From Crossiella sp. S99.2 (GTDB lineage: Bacteria; Actinomycetota; Actinomycetes; Mycobacteriales; Pseudonocardiaceae), in NCBI RefSeq assembly GCF_023094165.1, contig NZ_JALMDK010000001.1, positions 558,001 through 622,000 on the forward strand: 64,000 bases of DNA, written 5' to 3'. The position numbers and the translations under genes are program-made. Below are positions 19,929-28,046 of the stretch, piece after piece. The notes beneath the pieces were generated by a model. That model was not told the DNA's origin. It did not search any database and was given only the letters and a program-made list of their open reading frames with translations. The number at the start of each line of letters is the position of its first letter. The first letter of the stretch is position 1.

Positions 19929-21499
19929 ACGGCCTCGTGCTGCTCGCACTTCTGCTGCTGCCGCTTCTCGGCGGCCTGGTGGTGGCGTTCCTGCGCGGCA
20001 ACGACCGCGCGGCGAAGCTGACCGCGCTCGGGTTCGCCCTGGCCGAGCTGGTGCTCGCCGCGGTGGCCTGGGCCGGGTTCACCCCCGGCGGCGACCGGAT
20101 CCAGCTCGCCTTCGGGGTGGACTGGATCCCGGCCTTCGGGGTGCGCTTCGCCCTCGGCGTGGACGGCATCGCGCTGGTGATGATCGCGCTGATCGCGGTG
20201 CTGGTGCCGATCGTGATCGGCGCCTCCTGGGAGGAGAAACTGCCCGAGGGCCGCACGGTCGCCGGGTTCTTCTCCCTGCTGCTGGTGATGCAGACCTTCA
20301 TGATCGGGGTCTTCGCCGCCACCGACGTGTTCCTGTTCTACGTCTTCTTCGAGGCGATGCTGGTGCCCGCCTACTTCCTGATCGGCCGCTTCGGCGGACC
20401 GCGCAGGCAGTACGCGGCGGTCAAGTTCTTCCTGTACTCCCTCTTCGGCGGCCTGGTCATGCTGGCCTCGGTGATCGGGGTGTACGTGGTGGCCAGCGGC
20501 AAGCTGGGCAAGGGCACCTTCGACTGGGCGACCCTGGTCAGCATCGCCAAGGACATCCCGCAGGGCACCCAGATCTGGCTGTTCCTCGGCTTCCTGATCG
20601 CCTTCGCGATCAAGGCGCCGCTGGTGCCGCTGCACACCTGGCTGCCCGACGCCGGTGGCGAGGCCCCGGTGGGCGTCGGTGTGCTGCTGGTCGGCGTGCT
20701 CGACAAGGTCGGCACCTTCGGGTTCCTGCGCTACGGCCTGTCGATGTTCCCCGACGCCAGCCGGATCCTGGCGCCCTGGGTGCTGACCTTCGCGGTGATC
20801 GGCGTGATCTACGGCGCGATCCTGGCCGCGGGACAGACCGACATGAAGCGGTTCGTCACCTACACCTCGATCGCGCACTTCGGCTTCATCGCGCTGGGCA
20901 TCTTCGCCTTCAGCACCCAGTCGATCTCCGGCGCGGTGCTGTACATGGTCAACCACGGCCTCTCCACCGGCATGCTGTTCCTGGTGGTCGGCATGGTCAT
21001 GGCGCGCGGTGGTTCCCGCCTGTTCAGCGACTACGGCGGCATGGCCAAACTCACCCCGGTGCTCGGCGGCATGTTCTTCATCGCCGGGCTCTCCTCACTG
21101 GCCCTGCCCGGCACCAACTCCTTCGTCAGCGAGTTCCTGGTGCTGATCGGGTCATTCCCGCGGGAGCCGGTCTTCACCATCATCGCCACCGTCGGCATGG
21201 TGCTGGCCGCGCTGTACGTGCTGTGGGCCTACCAGCGGGTCATGCAGGGCCCGGTGCGCGGCAACGCGCTGGTGGGCCTGGCCGGTGGTCCCGGCTCCGC
21301 GGTGGATCCCGCCTCGGAGACGGCCAAGACCAAGGTGGCCGACCTGTCCAAGCGCGAACTGGCGGTGCTGACTCCGCTGGTGGTGCTGATCATCGCGCTC
21401 GGGGTCTACCCCAAGCCGGTGCTCGACGTGATCAACCCGTCCGTCACGGCGACGATGACCGAGGCCGGGCAGCAGGACCTGGTGAAGGAAGGCAAGTGA
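19925..21499 (+). CDS. nuoM: NADH-quinone oxidoreductase subunit M (antiporter-like)
   Basis: A 524-residue antiporter-like proton-pumping subunit. The TM5 glutamate region ([17 protein letters not shown]) and the TM7 lysine region ([16 protein letters not shown]) are present, along with the later lysine region ([15 protein letters not shown]). The ATG overlaps the nuoL stop by 4 bp. Confidence 0.95.
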   Translation: MNGLVLLALLLLPLLGGLVVAFLRGNDRAAKLTALGFALAELVLAAVAWAGFTPGGDRIQLAFGVDWIPAFGVRFALGVDGIALVMIALIAVLVPIVIGASWEEKLPEGRTVAGFFSLLLVMQTFMIGVFAATDVFLFYVFFEAMLVPAYFLIGRFGGPRRQYAAVKFFLYSLFGGLVMLASVIGVYVVASGKLGKGTFDWATLVSIAKDIPQGTQIWLFLGFLIAFAIKAPLVPLHTWLPDAGGEAPVGVGVLLVGVLDKVGTFGFLRYGLSMFPDASRILAPWVLTFAVIGVIYGAILAAGQTDMKRFVTYTSIAHFGFIALGIFAFSTQSISGAVLYMVNHGLSTGMLFLVVGMVMARGGSRLFSDYGGMAKLTPVLGGMFFIAGLSSLALPGTNSFVSEFLVLIGSFPREPVFTIIATVGMVLAALYVLWAYQRVMQGPVRGNALVGLAGGPGSAVDPASETAKTKVADLSKRELAVLTPLVVLIIALGVYPKPVLDVINPSVTATMTEAGQQDLVKEGK

Positions 21500-21500
21500 C

Positions 21501-23078
21501 GTGGTGTCCCTGATTCACCTGGCGCAGCCGCAGCAACAACCGCTGCTGGAACTGCCGGACTTCCTGCTCGAGCACATGGTGCCGGTGCTGATCATCCTCG
21601 GCGCGGCCTGTGTCTCGGTGCTCTTCGAGGCGCTGCTGCCCCGGCATCTGCGCTGGTCGGTACAGGTGTTCCTGAGCCTGTTCGCGATCGCCGCGGCCGG
21701 TGCGGTGCTGGTCACCAAGGGCCTTGGCGAGGCGGGCACCGGTGTGCTGCCGATGGCCAAGGCGCTGGCGGTGGACTACCCCACGCTGTTCCTGTGGGGC
21801 ACCCTGCTGGCGCTGGGCTTCGGCTCGATCCTGCTGATCGCGGACCGTTCGGTGGAGCGCGGCGGCTACTTCGTGGCGCACGCCGCGATCCGCCCCGGCA
21901 CCATCCAGGACCGGGCGCAGGCGGCCACCACCGGCATGCAGACCGAGGTCTTCGCGCTGGCGCTGTTCGCCCTCGGCGGCATGATGACCTTCGTCGCGGC
22001 GAATGACCTGCTGACCATGTTCATCGCGCTGGAGGTGCTCAGCCTCCCGCTGTACCTGCTGTGCGCGCTGGCCCGCCGCCGCAGGCTGATCTCGCAGGAA
22101 GCCGCGGTCAAGTACTTCCTGCTGGGCGCGTTCGCCTCGGCCTTCTTCCTCTACGGCCTGGCGCTGCTCTACGGCTACGCGGGTTCGGTCAACCTGGCCG
22201 CGATCGCCAACGCGGCCGCTGGCAACGACCGCTCCGACACCCTGCTCTTCGCCGGGATCGGCCTGCTGGTGGTCGGCCTGCTGTTCAAGGCGGCGGTCGG
22301 CCCGTTCCACACCTGGAGCCCGGACGTCTACCAGGGCGCGCCTACCCCGGTGACCGCGTTCATGGCCGCCTGCACCAAGGTGGCGGCCTTCGGCGCGATC
22401 CTGCGGGTGTTCCAGGTGGCGCTGAAGTCCAGCAGCTGGGAATGGCAGTACGTGCTGTGGGCAGTGGCCATCGTGTCCATGGTCATCGGCGCTGTGCTCG
22501 GTCTCACGCAGAGCGACATCAAGCGGATGATCGCCTACTCCTCGGTGGCGCACGCGGGCTTCCTGCTCGTCGGCTCGATCGCGCTCACCCCGCAGGGGCT
22601 GTCCGGCACGATGTTCTACCTGCTGGCCTACGGCTTCACCACGCTGGCGGTCTTCGGTGTGATCAGCCTGGTCCGGGATTCGCACGGGGAGGCCACCGAC
22701 ATCTCCCAGTGGGCCGGGCTGGCCAAGCGGTCGCCACTGGTGGCCGCGGTGTTCTCCTTCCTGCTGCTCGCACTGGCCGGCATCCCGCTCACCAGCGGGT
22801 TCATCGGCAAGTTCGTGGTGTTCGCGGCGGCGATCGAGGACGGGGCCGCCCCGCTGGTCGTGGTCGGCCTGGTCACCAGCGCGATCGCGGCGTTCTTCTA
22901 CCTGCGGATCATCGTGCTGATGTACTTCCAGGAGCCCGCGGAGGACGGTCCCACGGTCACCGTGCCGGGGGCGTTCACGGTCATGGCCATCACACTCGGT
23001 GTGACCGTGACCTTGCTGCTCGGAGTCGTGCCGCAGTTCGCCCTCGACTGGGCGGACCTCGGAGTGTTCGCCTTCTGA
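21501..23078 (+). CDS. nuoN: NADH-quinone oxidoreductase subunit N (antiporter-like)
   Basis: A 525-residue antiporter-like subunit and the last gene of the complex I operon. Conserved features are TMFIALEVLSLPLYLL (TM5 Glu), FKAAVGPFHTWSPDVYQGAP and IKRMIAYSSVAHAGF. It starts at GTG 1 bp after nuoM. The polyprenyl synthase gene begins 20 bp after its stop, so read-through is likely. Confidence 0.95.
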   Translation: MVSLIHLAQPQQQPLLELPDFLLEHMVPVLIILGAACVSVLFEALLPRHLRWSVQVFLSLFAIAAAGAVLVTKGLGEAGTGVLPMAKALAVDYPTLFLWGTLLALGFGSILLIADRSVERGGYFVAHAAIRPGTIQDRAQAATTGMQTEVFALALFALGGMMTFVAANDLLTMFIALEVLSLPLYLLCALARRRRLISQEAAVKYFLLGAFASAFFLYGLALLYGYAGSVNLAAIANAAAGNDRSDTLLFAGIGLLVVGLLFKAAVGPFHTWSPDVYQGAPTPVTAFMAACTKVAAFGAILRVFQVALKSSSWEWQYVLWAVAIVSMVIGAVLGLTQSDIKRMIAYSSVAHAGFLLVGSIALTPQGLSGTMFYLLAYGFTTLAVFGVISLVRDSHGEATDISQWAGLAKRSPLVAAVFSFLLLALAGIPLTSGFIGKFVVFAAAIEDGAAPLVVVGLVTSAIAAFFYLRIIVLMYFQEPAEDGPTVTVPGAFTVMAITLGVTVTLLLGVVPQFALDWADLGVFAF

Positions 23079-23098
23079 GTGCTACGTAGGCTGCAAGT

Positions 23099-24109
23099 GT
23101 GACGACGAGTGAGCAGGCCGGTCGGGGCGCCGGCATCGTGCTGGCAGACCCCGACCTGGAGGCCACGGTTCTGGCCGGGCTGGCCGCGGTCGAGGAGCTG
23201 CTGCAGGACTCGGTCCGCAGCGACCTCGACTTCGCGACCGAGGCATCCCTGCACCTGATGGAGGCGGGCGGAAAACGAATCCGCCCGCTCTTCGCCCTCC
23301 TGGCCGCGCACTTCGGCGACCCGGGGCGCAAGGAGGTCATCACCTCCGCCGTCGTGGTGGAGCTGATCCACCTGGCCACGCTCTACCACGACGATGTGAT
23401 GGACGAGGCCCCGATGCGGCGCGGCGCGCTCAGCGCGAACGCCCGCTGGAGCAACTCGGTGGCCATCCTCACCGGCGACTTCCTGTTCGCGCACGCCTCC
23501 CGGCTGGTGGCCGATCTGGGCACGGACGCGGCCCGGATCATCGCCAACACCTTCGCCGAACTGGTCACCGGCCAGATGCGGGAGACCGTGGGCCCGGCCG
23601 AGGGCGCGGACCCGGTCACGCACTACCTGTCGGTGATCGACGAGAAGACCGGTTCACTGATCGCCACCGCGGGCCGCTTCGGCGGCATGTTCGCCGGGGT
23701 GCCGGCGGAGCAGGTCGAGGCGCTGTGCCGGTACGGCGACGTGATCGGCGCGGCCTTCCAGATCTCCGACGACATCATCGACATCGCCTCCCCGGCGGTG
23801 GAGTCCGGCAAGACCCCGGGCACCGACCTGCGTGAGGGCGTGCGCACGCTGCCGATGCTCTACGCGCTGGCCGAGGACCACGTCTCCGGCGCCCGGCTGC
23901 GCGAGCTGCTGTCCCGGCCGCTGGACACCGATGCCGAGGTCGAGGAGGCACTGGAACTGCTCCGGGCGTCCTCGGGGCTGGAAGAGGCGCGCAAGACCCT
24001 CAGCGAGTACTCCGAGCGCGCGCACGCCGCCCTGGTGGACCTGCCGGACTGCCCGGCCCGGTCCGCGCTGTCCGCACTGGCGAACTTCGTGGTGGCCCGC
24101 TCCCAGTAG
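23099..24109 (+). CDS. grcC1: Long-chain polyprenyl diphosphate synthase (menaquinone tail)
   Basis: A 336-residue trans-prenyltransferase of the polyprenyl diphosphate synthase family. The substrate motif GGKRIRP is at 57-63, the first Asp-rich motif DDVMD at 98-102 and the second DDIID at 224-228. The residue five before the first motif is alanine (A93), consistent with a long-chain product. It corresponds in position to Rv0562 (grcC1). It probably makes the isoprenoid tail of the menaquinone that MenG and MenJ modify and NuoA-N reduce. Chain length cannot be read from the sequence. Confidence 0.9.
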   Translation: MTTSEQAGRGAGIVLADPDLEATVLAGLAAVEELLQDSVRSDLDFATEASLHLMEAGGKRIRPLFALLAAHFGDPGRKEVITSAVVVELIHLATLYHDDVMDEAPMRRGALSANARWSNSVAILTGDFLFAHASRLVADLGTDAARIIANTFAELVTGQMRETVGPAEGADPVTHYLSVIDEKTGSLIATAGRFGGMFAGVPAEQVEALCRYGDVIGAAFQISDDIIDIASPAVESGKTPGTDLREGVRTLPMLYALAEDHVSGARLRELLSRPLDTDAEVEEALELLRASSGLEEARKTLSEYSERAHAALVDLPDCPARSALSALANFVVARSQ

Positions 24110-24110
24110 C

Positions 24111-25040
24111 TCAGGAGTCCACGGTGACCTGCGGAGCCGGTTCGACCCGGCTCCGCAGCGCCCGCCGGGCGGCCAGCACGCCATCCACGGTGAAGACCAT
24201 CACGGCCACCCAGACCAGCGCGAACCCGGCCCAGCGGGCGGGCGACATCGGCTCGTGCAGCACCAGCACGCCCCAGGCGAACTGCAGGATCGGCGCGAGG
24301 TACTGCAGGATCCCCAGTGTGCTCATGGACACCCGCCGCGCGGCGATCCCGAACAGCAGCAAGGGCAGCGCGGTGATCGGCCCCGAGGCCATCAGCAGCA
24401 GGTCGTGGCCGGTGAGCCCGGTGCTGAAGGTGCCCTGCCCGCCCAGCCAGACCAGGAACCCGATCGCGGGCAGGCCCAGCACCAGGCTCTCCGCGGTCAG
24501 CGAGTCCACCGCGGCCAGCTTCGAGGTCTTCTTGATCAGCCCGTAGGTGCCGAAGCTCGCGGCCAGCACCAGCGCGATCACCGGCACGTTCCCGTGCTCG
24601 AAGGTCAGCACGCACACCGCGGCGCCGCCCACGGCCACCGCGGCCCACTGCGCCCGGCGCAGCCGCTCGTTGAACACCAGCACGCCGAAGAGCACCGAGA
24701 CCAGTGGGTTGATGAAGTAGCCGAGCGAGGTTTCCACCACCTGCCCGCTGGTCACCCCGTAGATGTAGACACCCCAGTTGATCGCGATGAGCACCGCCCC
24801 GGTCCCGGCCATCAGCCAGCCACCGGGGGAGAGCCGCCAGAGGATCTTGCCTCGGCGGAGCACGAGGGTGACCAACACCATCACCGCCAGGGTCCAGACC
24901 AGGCGATGTGCCAGGATCTCCAGTGGACCGGCGGGTGCCAGCAGGGGCCAGAAGGCGGGGAAGAAACCCCAGAGCACGTACGCGCCCGCCCCGCACGCCA
25001 GGCCGGCCGCGCCGGCCGAGGAGGAAGGCGACGACGGCAC
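24111..25040 (-). CDS. rarD: EamA family transporter, RarD-like
   Basis: A 309-residue membrane protein with ten predicted helices arranged as two EamA halves. The start (YVLWGFFPAFWPLLAP, ILAHRLVWT) and INWGVYIYGVTSGQVVETSLGYFINPL (split as two conserved stretches) are characteristic of RarD. Substrates in the family are poorly defined. It is convergent with grcC1, with stop codons 1 bp apart. GTG start at 25040. Confidence 0.85.
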   Translation of the reverse strand: MPSSPSSSAGAAGLACGAGAYVLWGFFPAFWPLLAPAGPLEILAHRLVWTLAVMVLVTLVLRRGKILWRLSPGGWLMAGTGAVLIAINWGVYIYGVTSGQVVETSLGYFINPLVSVLFGVLVFNERLRRAQWAAVAVGGAAVCVLTFEHGNVPVIALVLAASFGTYGLIKKTSKLAAVDSLTAESLVLGLPAIGFLVWLGGQGTFSTGLTGHDLLLMASGPITALPLLLFGIAARRVSMSTLGILQYLAPILQFAWGVLVLHEPMSPARWAGFALVWVAVMVFTVDGVLAARRALRSRVEPAPQVTVDS

Positions 25041-25062
25041 GGATCGAGCCTACGCCGCGACA

Positions 25063-25077
25063 TTGTCGGCTCGACAA
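25063..25077. promoter_or_regulatory. Palindrome in the divergent rarD / repeat-protein promoter region
   Basis: TTGTCG and CGACAA form a perfect inverted repeat around GCT, 23 nt upstream of the rarD start in the 172-bp divergent gap. It looks like a regulator half-site pair; no known regulator is assigned. Confidence 0.3.
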
Positions 25078-25212
25078 GTAACTTCGTCACATCAACTTCC
25101 GCTACCTCGTCAACCGGACGCGGCGGACGGCCCTGCGGGTTAGGGTTCGGCAAGGTTTCACCTGCGCGCGGAAAGCGCCAAAGAAAGTGGAAAAGGCCGG
25201 AGGGATGTCGCG

Positions 25213-26916
25213 GTGTCGTCGTTGTTCGGGCAGGTCTGGCTGTGGAGCCTGCTCGCATTCGTGATCGGTGGCCTGGCCACCTGGGTGCTCTTCGTCACCC
25301 CGGCCCGCCGTGAGCTGGCCGCGCTGGAGGACGAGCGCGCCACCCGCCGCCCGGACCCGGTCGCCCCGACCGTGATCCGCCACGACGAGGACGACGAGAT
25401 CGTCTTCGAGCCGCTCCCCACCCCGAAGCCGGTCCGCCCCATCGCCTCCGGCGAGGAGACCACGGTCCTGCCTGCCCAGCCCAAGGCGGAGCAGCCCAAG
25501 ACCGCCCTGTTCAGCCCGGTGTCCACGCCGGAACCCCGCACCTCGATCTTCACCCCGGCCGAGGAGCCCACCACCCAGGCCGAGGCCCCGTGGGAACGCC
25601 GCCGCGAGCCCACCTGGTCCCAGCCCGCCGAGGCCGCGCCGACGCAGCAGTGGTCCGCCCCGCGCCCGGAGGACACCCGCCGTCCGGAACCCGCGCCCGC
25701 CCAGCAGTGGTCGGCCCCGCGCACCGAGGACGAGGAACCCGCCCTGCAGTGGCACGAGGACACCTCCTCCCGCCGCGCGGAGCCCGCACCGCAGCGGTCC
25801 GCGGACCGCCCCGAGGACGACACCCGCCGGTCCGAGCCCGCACCGACGCAGGCCTGGTCGGCCGACCGCGCCGACGACACCCGTCGCGCGGAACCCGCTG
25901 CCACCCAGCAGTGGTCCGCGGCGCGAGCCGACGACACCCAGCGCGCGGAGCCCGCGACTCAGCAGTGGTCCGCCGAGCGCGCAGAAGACACTCAGCGCGC
26001 CGAGCCCGCCACCCAGCAGTGGTCGACTGAGCGGGCCGACGAGTCCGCCCGCCCGGAGCCTGCGGCAACCCAGCAGTGGCCCGCCGAGCGCCCCGAGGAC
26101 TCCCGGCACCCGGAACCGGCCCCCACCCAGCAGTGGTCGGCCCAGCGCGCCGATGAGGACTTCCGCCGGTCCGAGCCCGCGCCCACTCAGCAGTGGTCCG
26201 CCCAGCCCCCGGCTGACGAGCCCGCCCCGTCCCACCTGGAGGCAGACGACCAGCAGCCCTGGTCCGCCACCCAGTCCGAACCCCCGGCCCCGGTCACCCG
26301 CGGCGTGGACCAGCCGACCACCGCGCTCTTCGCCCCGGTCGGCGAGCCCGCCGCCGAAGCCCGGCCGGCGGAGTCCGAGCCCCAGCCGGAGCAGGACGAC
26401 CGCCCGCTGTTCTTCGAGGCCGAGACCCCGGCCTACGGCATCCCGAAGAACGAGATCCTCAACGCCCTGGACGAGGACCCGGAACCCCGCCAGGCTCAGC
26501 GCCCGGTCCCGGCGCCCGCCCCGCCCGCGCCGCAGGTGAGCGCGCCGCCGGAGCTGGATGTCACCGACACCGAGCTGGCCGATCACCGGCCGGCCCGGCC
26601 GCCGCGGCCGGCCCAGCGGGTGGCGCCGCCGCAGTTCCCGCCGCGGCCGTTGCCGCCGCAGGACCTCAAGGCCAGGGACACCGCCTACTTCCAGCACCTG
26701 GCCGCCGCCAGCGGTCCCGGCAATCCGCCACCGGTGCCGCCCTCGGTGCCGGCGCCGCCGCGTCAGATGCCGCCGGTGCCGCCCGCGCCGCCGCGGCCGG
26801 TGACCCCGGCCGAGCAGCCGCCGCCCCCGGTGGCACCGGCCGAACCGCCCGCGCCGCCGCAGGGTGAGCGGTCCCGGTCGTTGTTCGAGCCGGTGATCGA
26901 TCCCGACAAGCAGTGA
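25213..26916 (+). CDS. Membrane-anchored Pro/Glu/Trp repeat protein, unknown function
   Basis: A 567-residue protein. One N-terminal membrane helix (residues about 7-30, WLWSLLAFVIGGLATWVLFV) is followed by a long low-complexity region. About 11 degenerate tandem units of 17-20 residues with the core QQWSAxRxxDTRRxEPA occupy roughly residues 140-340. The rest is Pro-rich, ending with PPxP runs and RSRSLFEPV. Short motifs with TALF or TSIF recur through the protein. GTG start with GGAGGG nine nt upstream. It looks like an extended spacer or wall-spanning protein, but no enzymatic or binding domain is recognised. Confidence 0.75.
   Translation: MSSLFGQVWLWSLLAFVIGGLATWVLFVTPARRELAALEDERATRRPDPVAPTVIRHDEDDEIVFEPLPTPKPVRPIASGEETTVLPAQPKAEQPKTALFSPVSTPEPRTSIFTPAEEPTTQAEAPWERRREPTWSQPAEAAPTQQWSAPRPEDTRRPEPAPAQQWSAPRTEDEEPALQWHEDTSSRRAEPAPQRSADRPEDDTRRSEPAPTQAWSADRADDTRRAEPAATQQWSAARADDTQRAEPATQQWSAERAEDTQRAEPATQQWSTERADESARPEPAATQQWPAERPEDSRHPEPAPTQQWSAQRADEDFRRSEPAPTQQWSAQPPADEPAPSHLEADDQQPWSATQSEPPAPVTRGVDQPTTALFAPVGEPAAEARPAESEPQPEQDDRPLFFEAETPAYGIPKNEILNALDEDPEPRQAQRPVPAPAPPAPQVSAPPELDVTDTELADHRPARPPRPAQRVAPPQFPPRPLPPQDLKARDTAYFQHLAAASGPGNPPPVPPSVPAPPRQMPPVPPAPPRPVTPAEQPPPPVAPAEPPAPPQGERSRSLFEPVIDPDKQ
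25630..26220 (+). repeat. Degenerate tandem coding repeat (about 11 units of 51-60 bp)
   Basis: The units encode variants of QQWSAERADDTRRAEPAPT. Codons vary between units, so the protein pattern is better kept than the DNA. Boundaries are approximate. Confidence 0.75.
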
Positions 26917-26923
26917 CATGAAG

Positions 26924-26955
26924 AAGGCCCCCGGGAAGTTCTCCCGGGGGCCTTT
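26924..26955. terminator. Bidirectional hairpin terminator
   Basis: A perfect 13-bp stem (AAGGCCCCCGGGA at 26924-26936 with 26942-26954) and a 5-nt loop, flanked by A and T residues. It lies between the repeat-protein gene and the convergent korB. Confidence 0.9.
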
Positions 26956-26975
26956 CTCGTTGCTATGTCAGGACA

Positions 26976-28046
26976 TCAGGCCAGTACGGTCCAGGTGTCC
27001 TTGCCGCGGAGCAGACCCGCCAGGTCGGGGGCCTTGCTCTGCTTGGCCTGCTCCACCTGGGCGCGGGCCTGGTCGTCGTAGGTCGGGCGGGGCACCGAGC
27101 GGAACACACCGGTGACGGTGTAGTCCAGGTTCTGCCCGCCCAGCCGGGACAGCGCGAAGGCGTAGCTGGGGTCCTGCAGGGTCGCGTCGTGCACCACGAG
27201 CGCGTCCTCGCCGACCTCGTCTACCTTGCGCACCACGAACGAGCCGTGCTGGCCTTCGCGGATCACGCCGTACTCCTGCTCGGCGCCGAACCGGATCGGT
27301 TTGCCGTGCTCCAGCGGCACGATCCGCCGTTCCTTCTCGCCCGGCTCCTTGAGCACGTCGAACGCGCCGTCGTTGAAGATCGGGCAGTTCTGGTAGATCT
27401 CCACCAGCGCGCTGCCCCGGTGCGCGGCGGCCTGCCGCAGCACGTCGGTCAGCCCGGCCCGGTCGGAGTCCAGCGCCCGGCCCACGAAGCTTGTCTCCGC
27501 GCCCAGCGCCAGCGAGATCGGGTTGAACGGGTGATCGAGGGAACCCATCGGGGTCGACTTGGTCACCTTGCCGATCTCGGAGGTCGGCGAGTACTGGCCC
27601 TTGGTGAGCCCGTAGATCCGGTTGTTGAACAGCAGGATCTTCAGGTTCACGTTGCGGCGCAGCGCGTGGATGAGGTGGTTGCCGCCGATGGAGAGCGCGT
27701 CGCCGTCCCCGGTGACCACCCACACCGACAGGTCCGGCCGCGACACCGAGAGTCCGGTGGCGATGGCGGGTGCCCGTCCGTGGATGGAGTGCACCCCGTA
27801 GGTGTTCATGTAGTACGGGAAACGCGAGGAGCAGCCGATGCCGGAGACGAAGACGATGTTCTCCCGCTTGAGCCCCAGTTCCGGCAGGAAGCTCTGCATC
27901 GCGTTCAGGATGATGTAGTCACCACATCCCGGACACCAGCGCACTTCCTGGTCGGACTTGAAGACCTTGGCGGTCTGCTTCTCATCCGTCGTCGGAACAC
28001 CGTCCAGGCCGCCGATGATCGGCAACCCGATGTCGACCGCGGTCAT
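26976..28046 (-). CDS. korB: 2-oxoglutarate:ferredoxin oxidoreductase, beta subunit
   Basis: A 356-residue TPP-binding subunit of the 2-oxoacid:ferredoxin oxidoreductase family. VRWCPGCGDYIILNA near the N-terminus and the TPP/Mg motif GDGDALSIGGNHL are diagnostic. With KorA it oxidatively decarboxylates 2-oxoglutarate to succinyl-CoA using ferredoxin. It resembles Rv2454c. The start overlaps the korA stop by 4 bp, so the pair is one operon with korA first. Confidence 0.93.
   Translation of the reverse strand: MTAVDIGLPIIGGLDGVPTTDEKQTAKVFKSDQEVRWCPGCGDYIILNAMQSFLPELGLKRENIVFVSGIGCSSRFPYYMNTYGVHSIHGRAPAIATGLSVSRPDLSVWVVTGDGDALSIGGNHLIHALRRNVNLKILLFNNRIYGLTKGQYSPTSEIGKVTKSTPMGSLDHPFNPISLALGAETSFVGRALDSDRAGLTDVLRQAAAHRGSALVEIYQNCPIFNDGAFDVLKEPGEKERRIVPLEHGKPIRFGAEQEYGVIREGQHGSFVVRKVDEVGEDALVVHDATLQDPSYAFALSRLGGQNLDYTVTGVFRSVPRPTYDDQARAQVEQAKQSKAPDLAGLLRGKDTWTVLA

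Noticed and set aside
23832-25313. A long plus-strand frame antisense to rarD
   Set aside because: Arg/Pro/Gln/His-rich translation typical of a high-GC shadow frame; rarD and grcC explain the region.
25630-26220. CRISPR-like or minisatellite array
   Set aside because: The repetition follows codons and varies at DNA level, so it is a protein repeat. No CRISPR array or cas gene is seen in the window.
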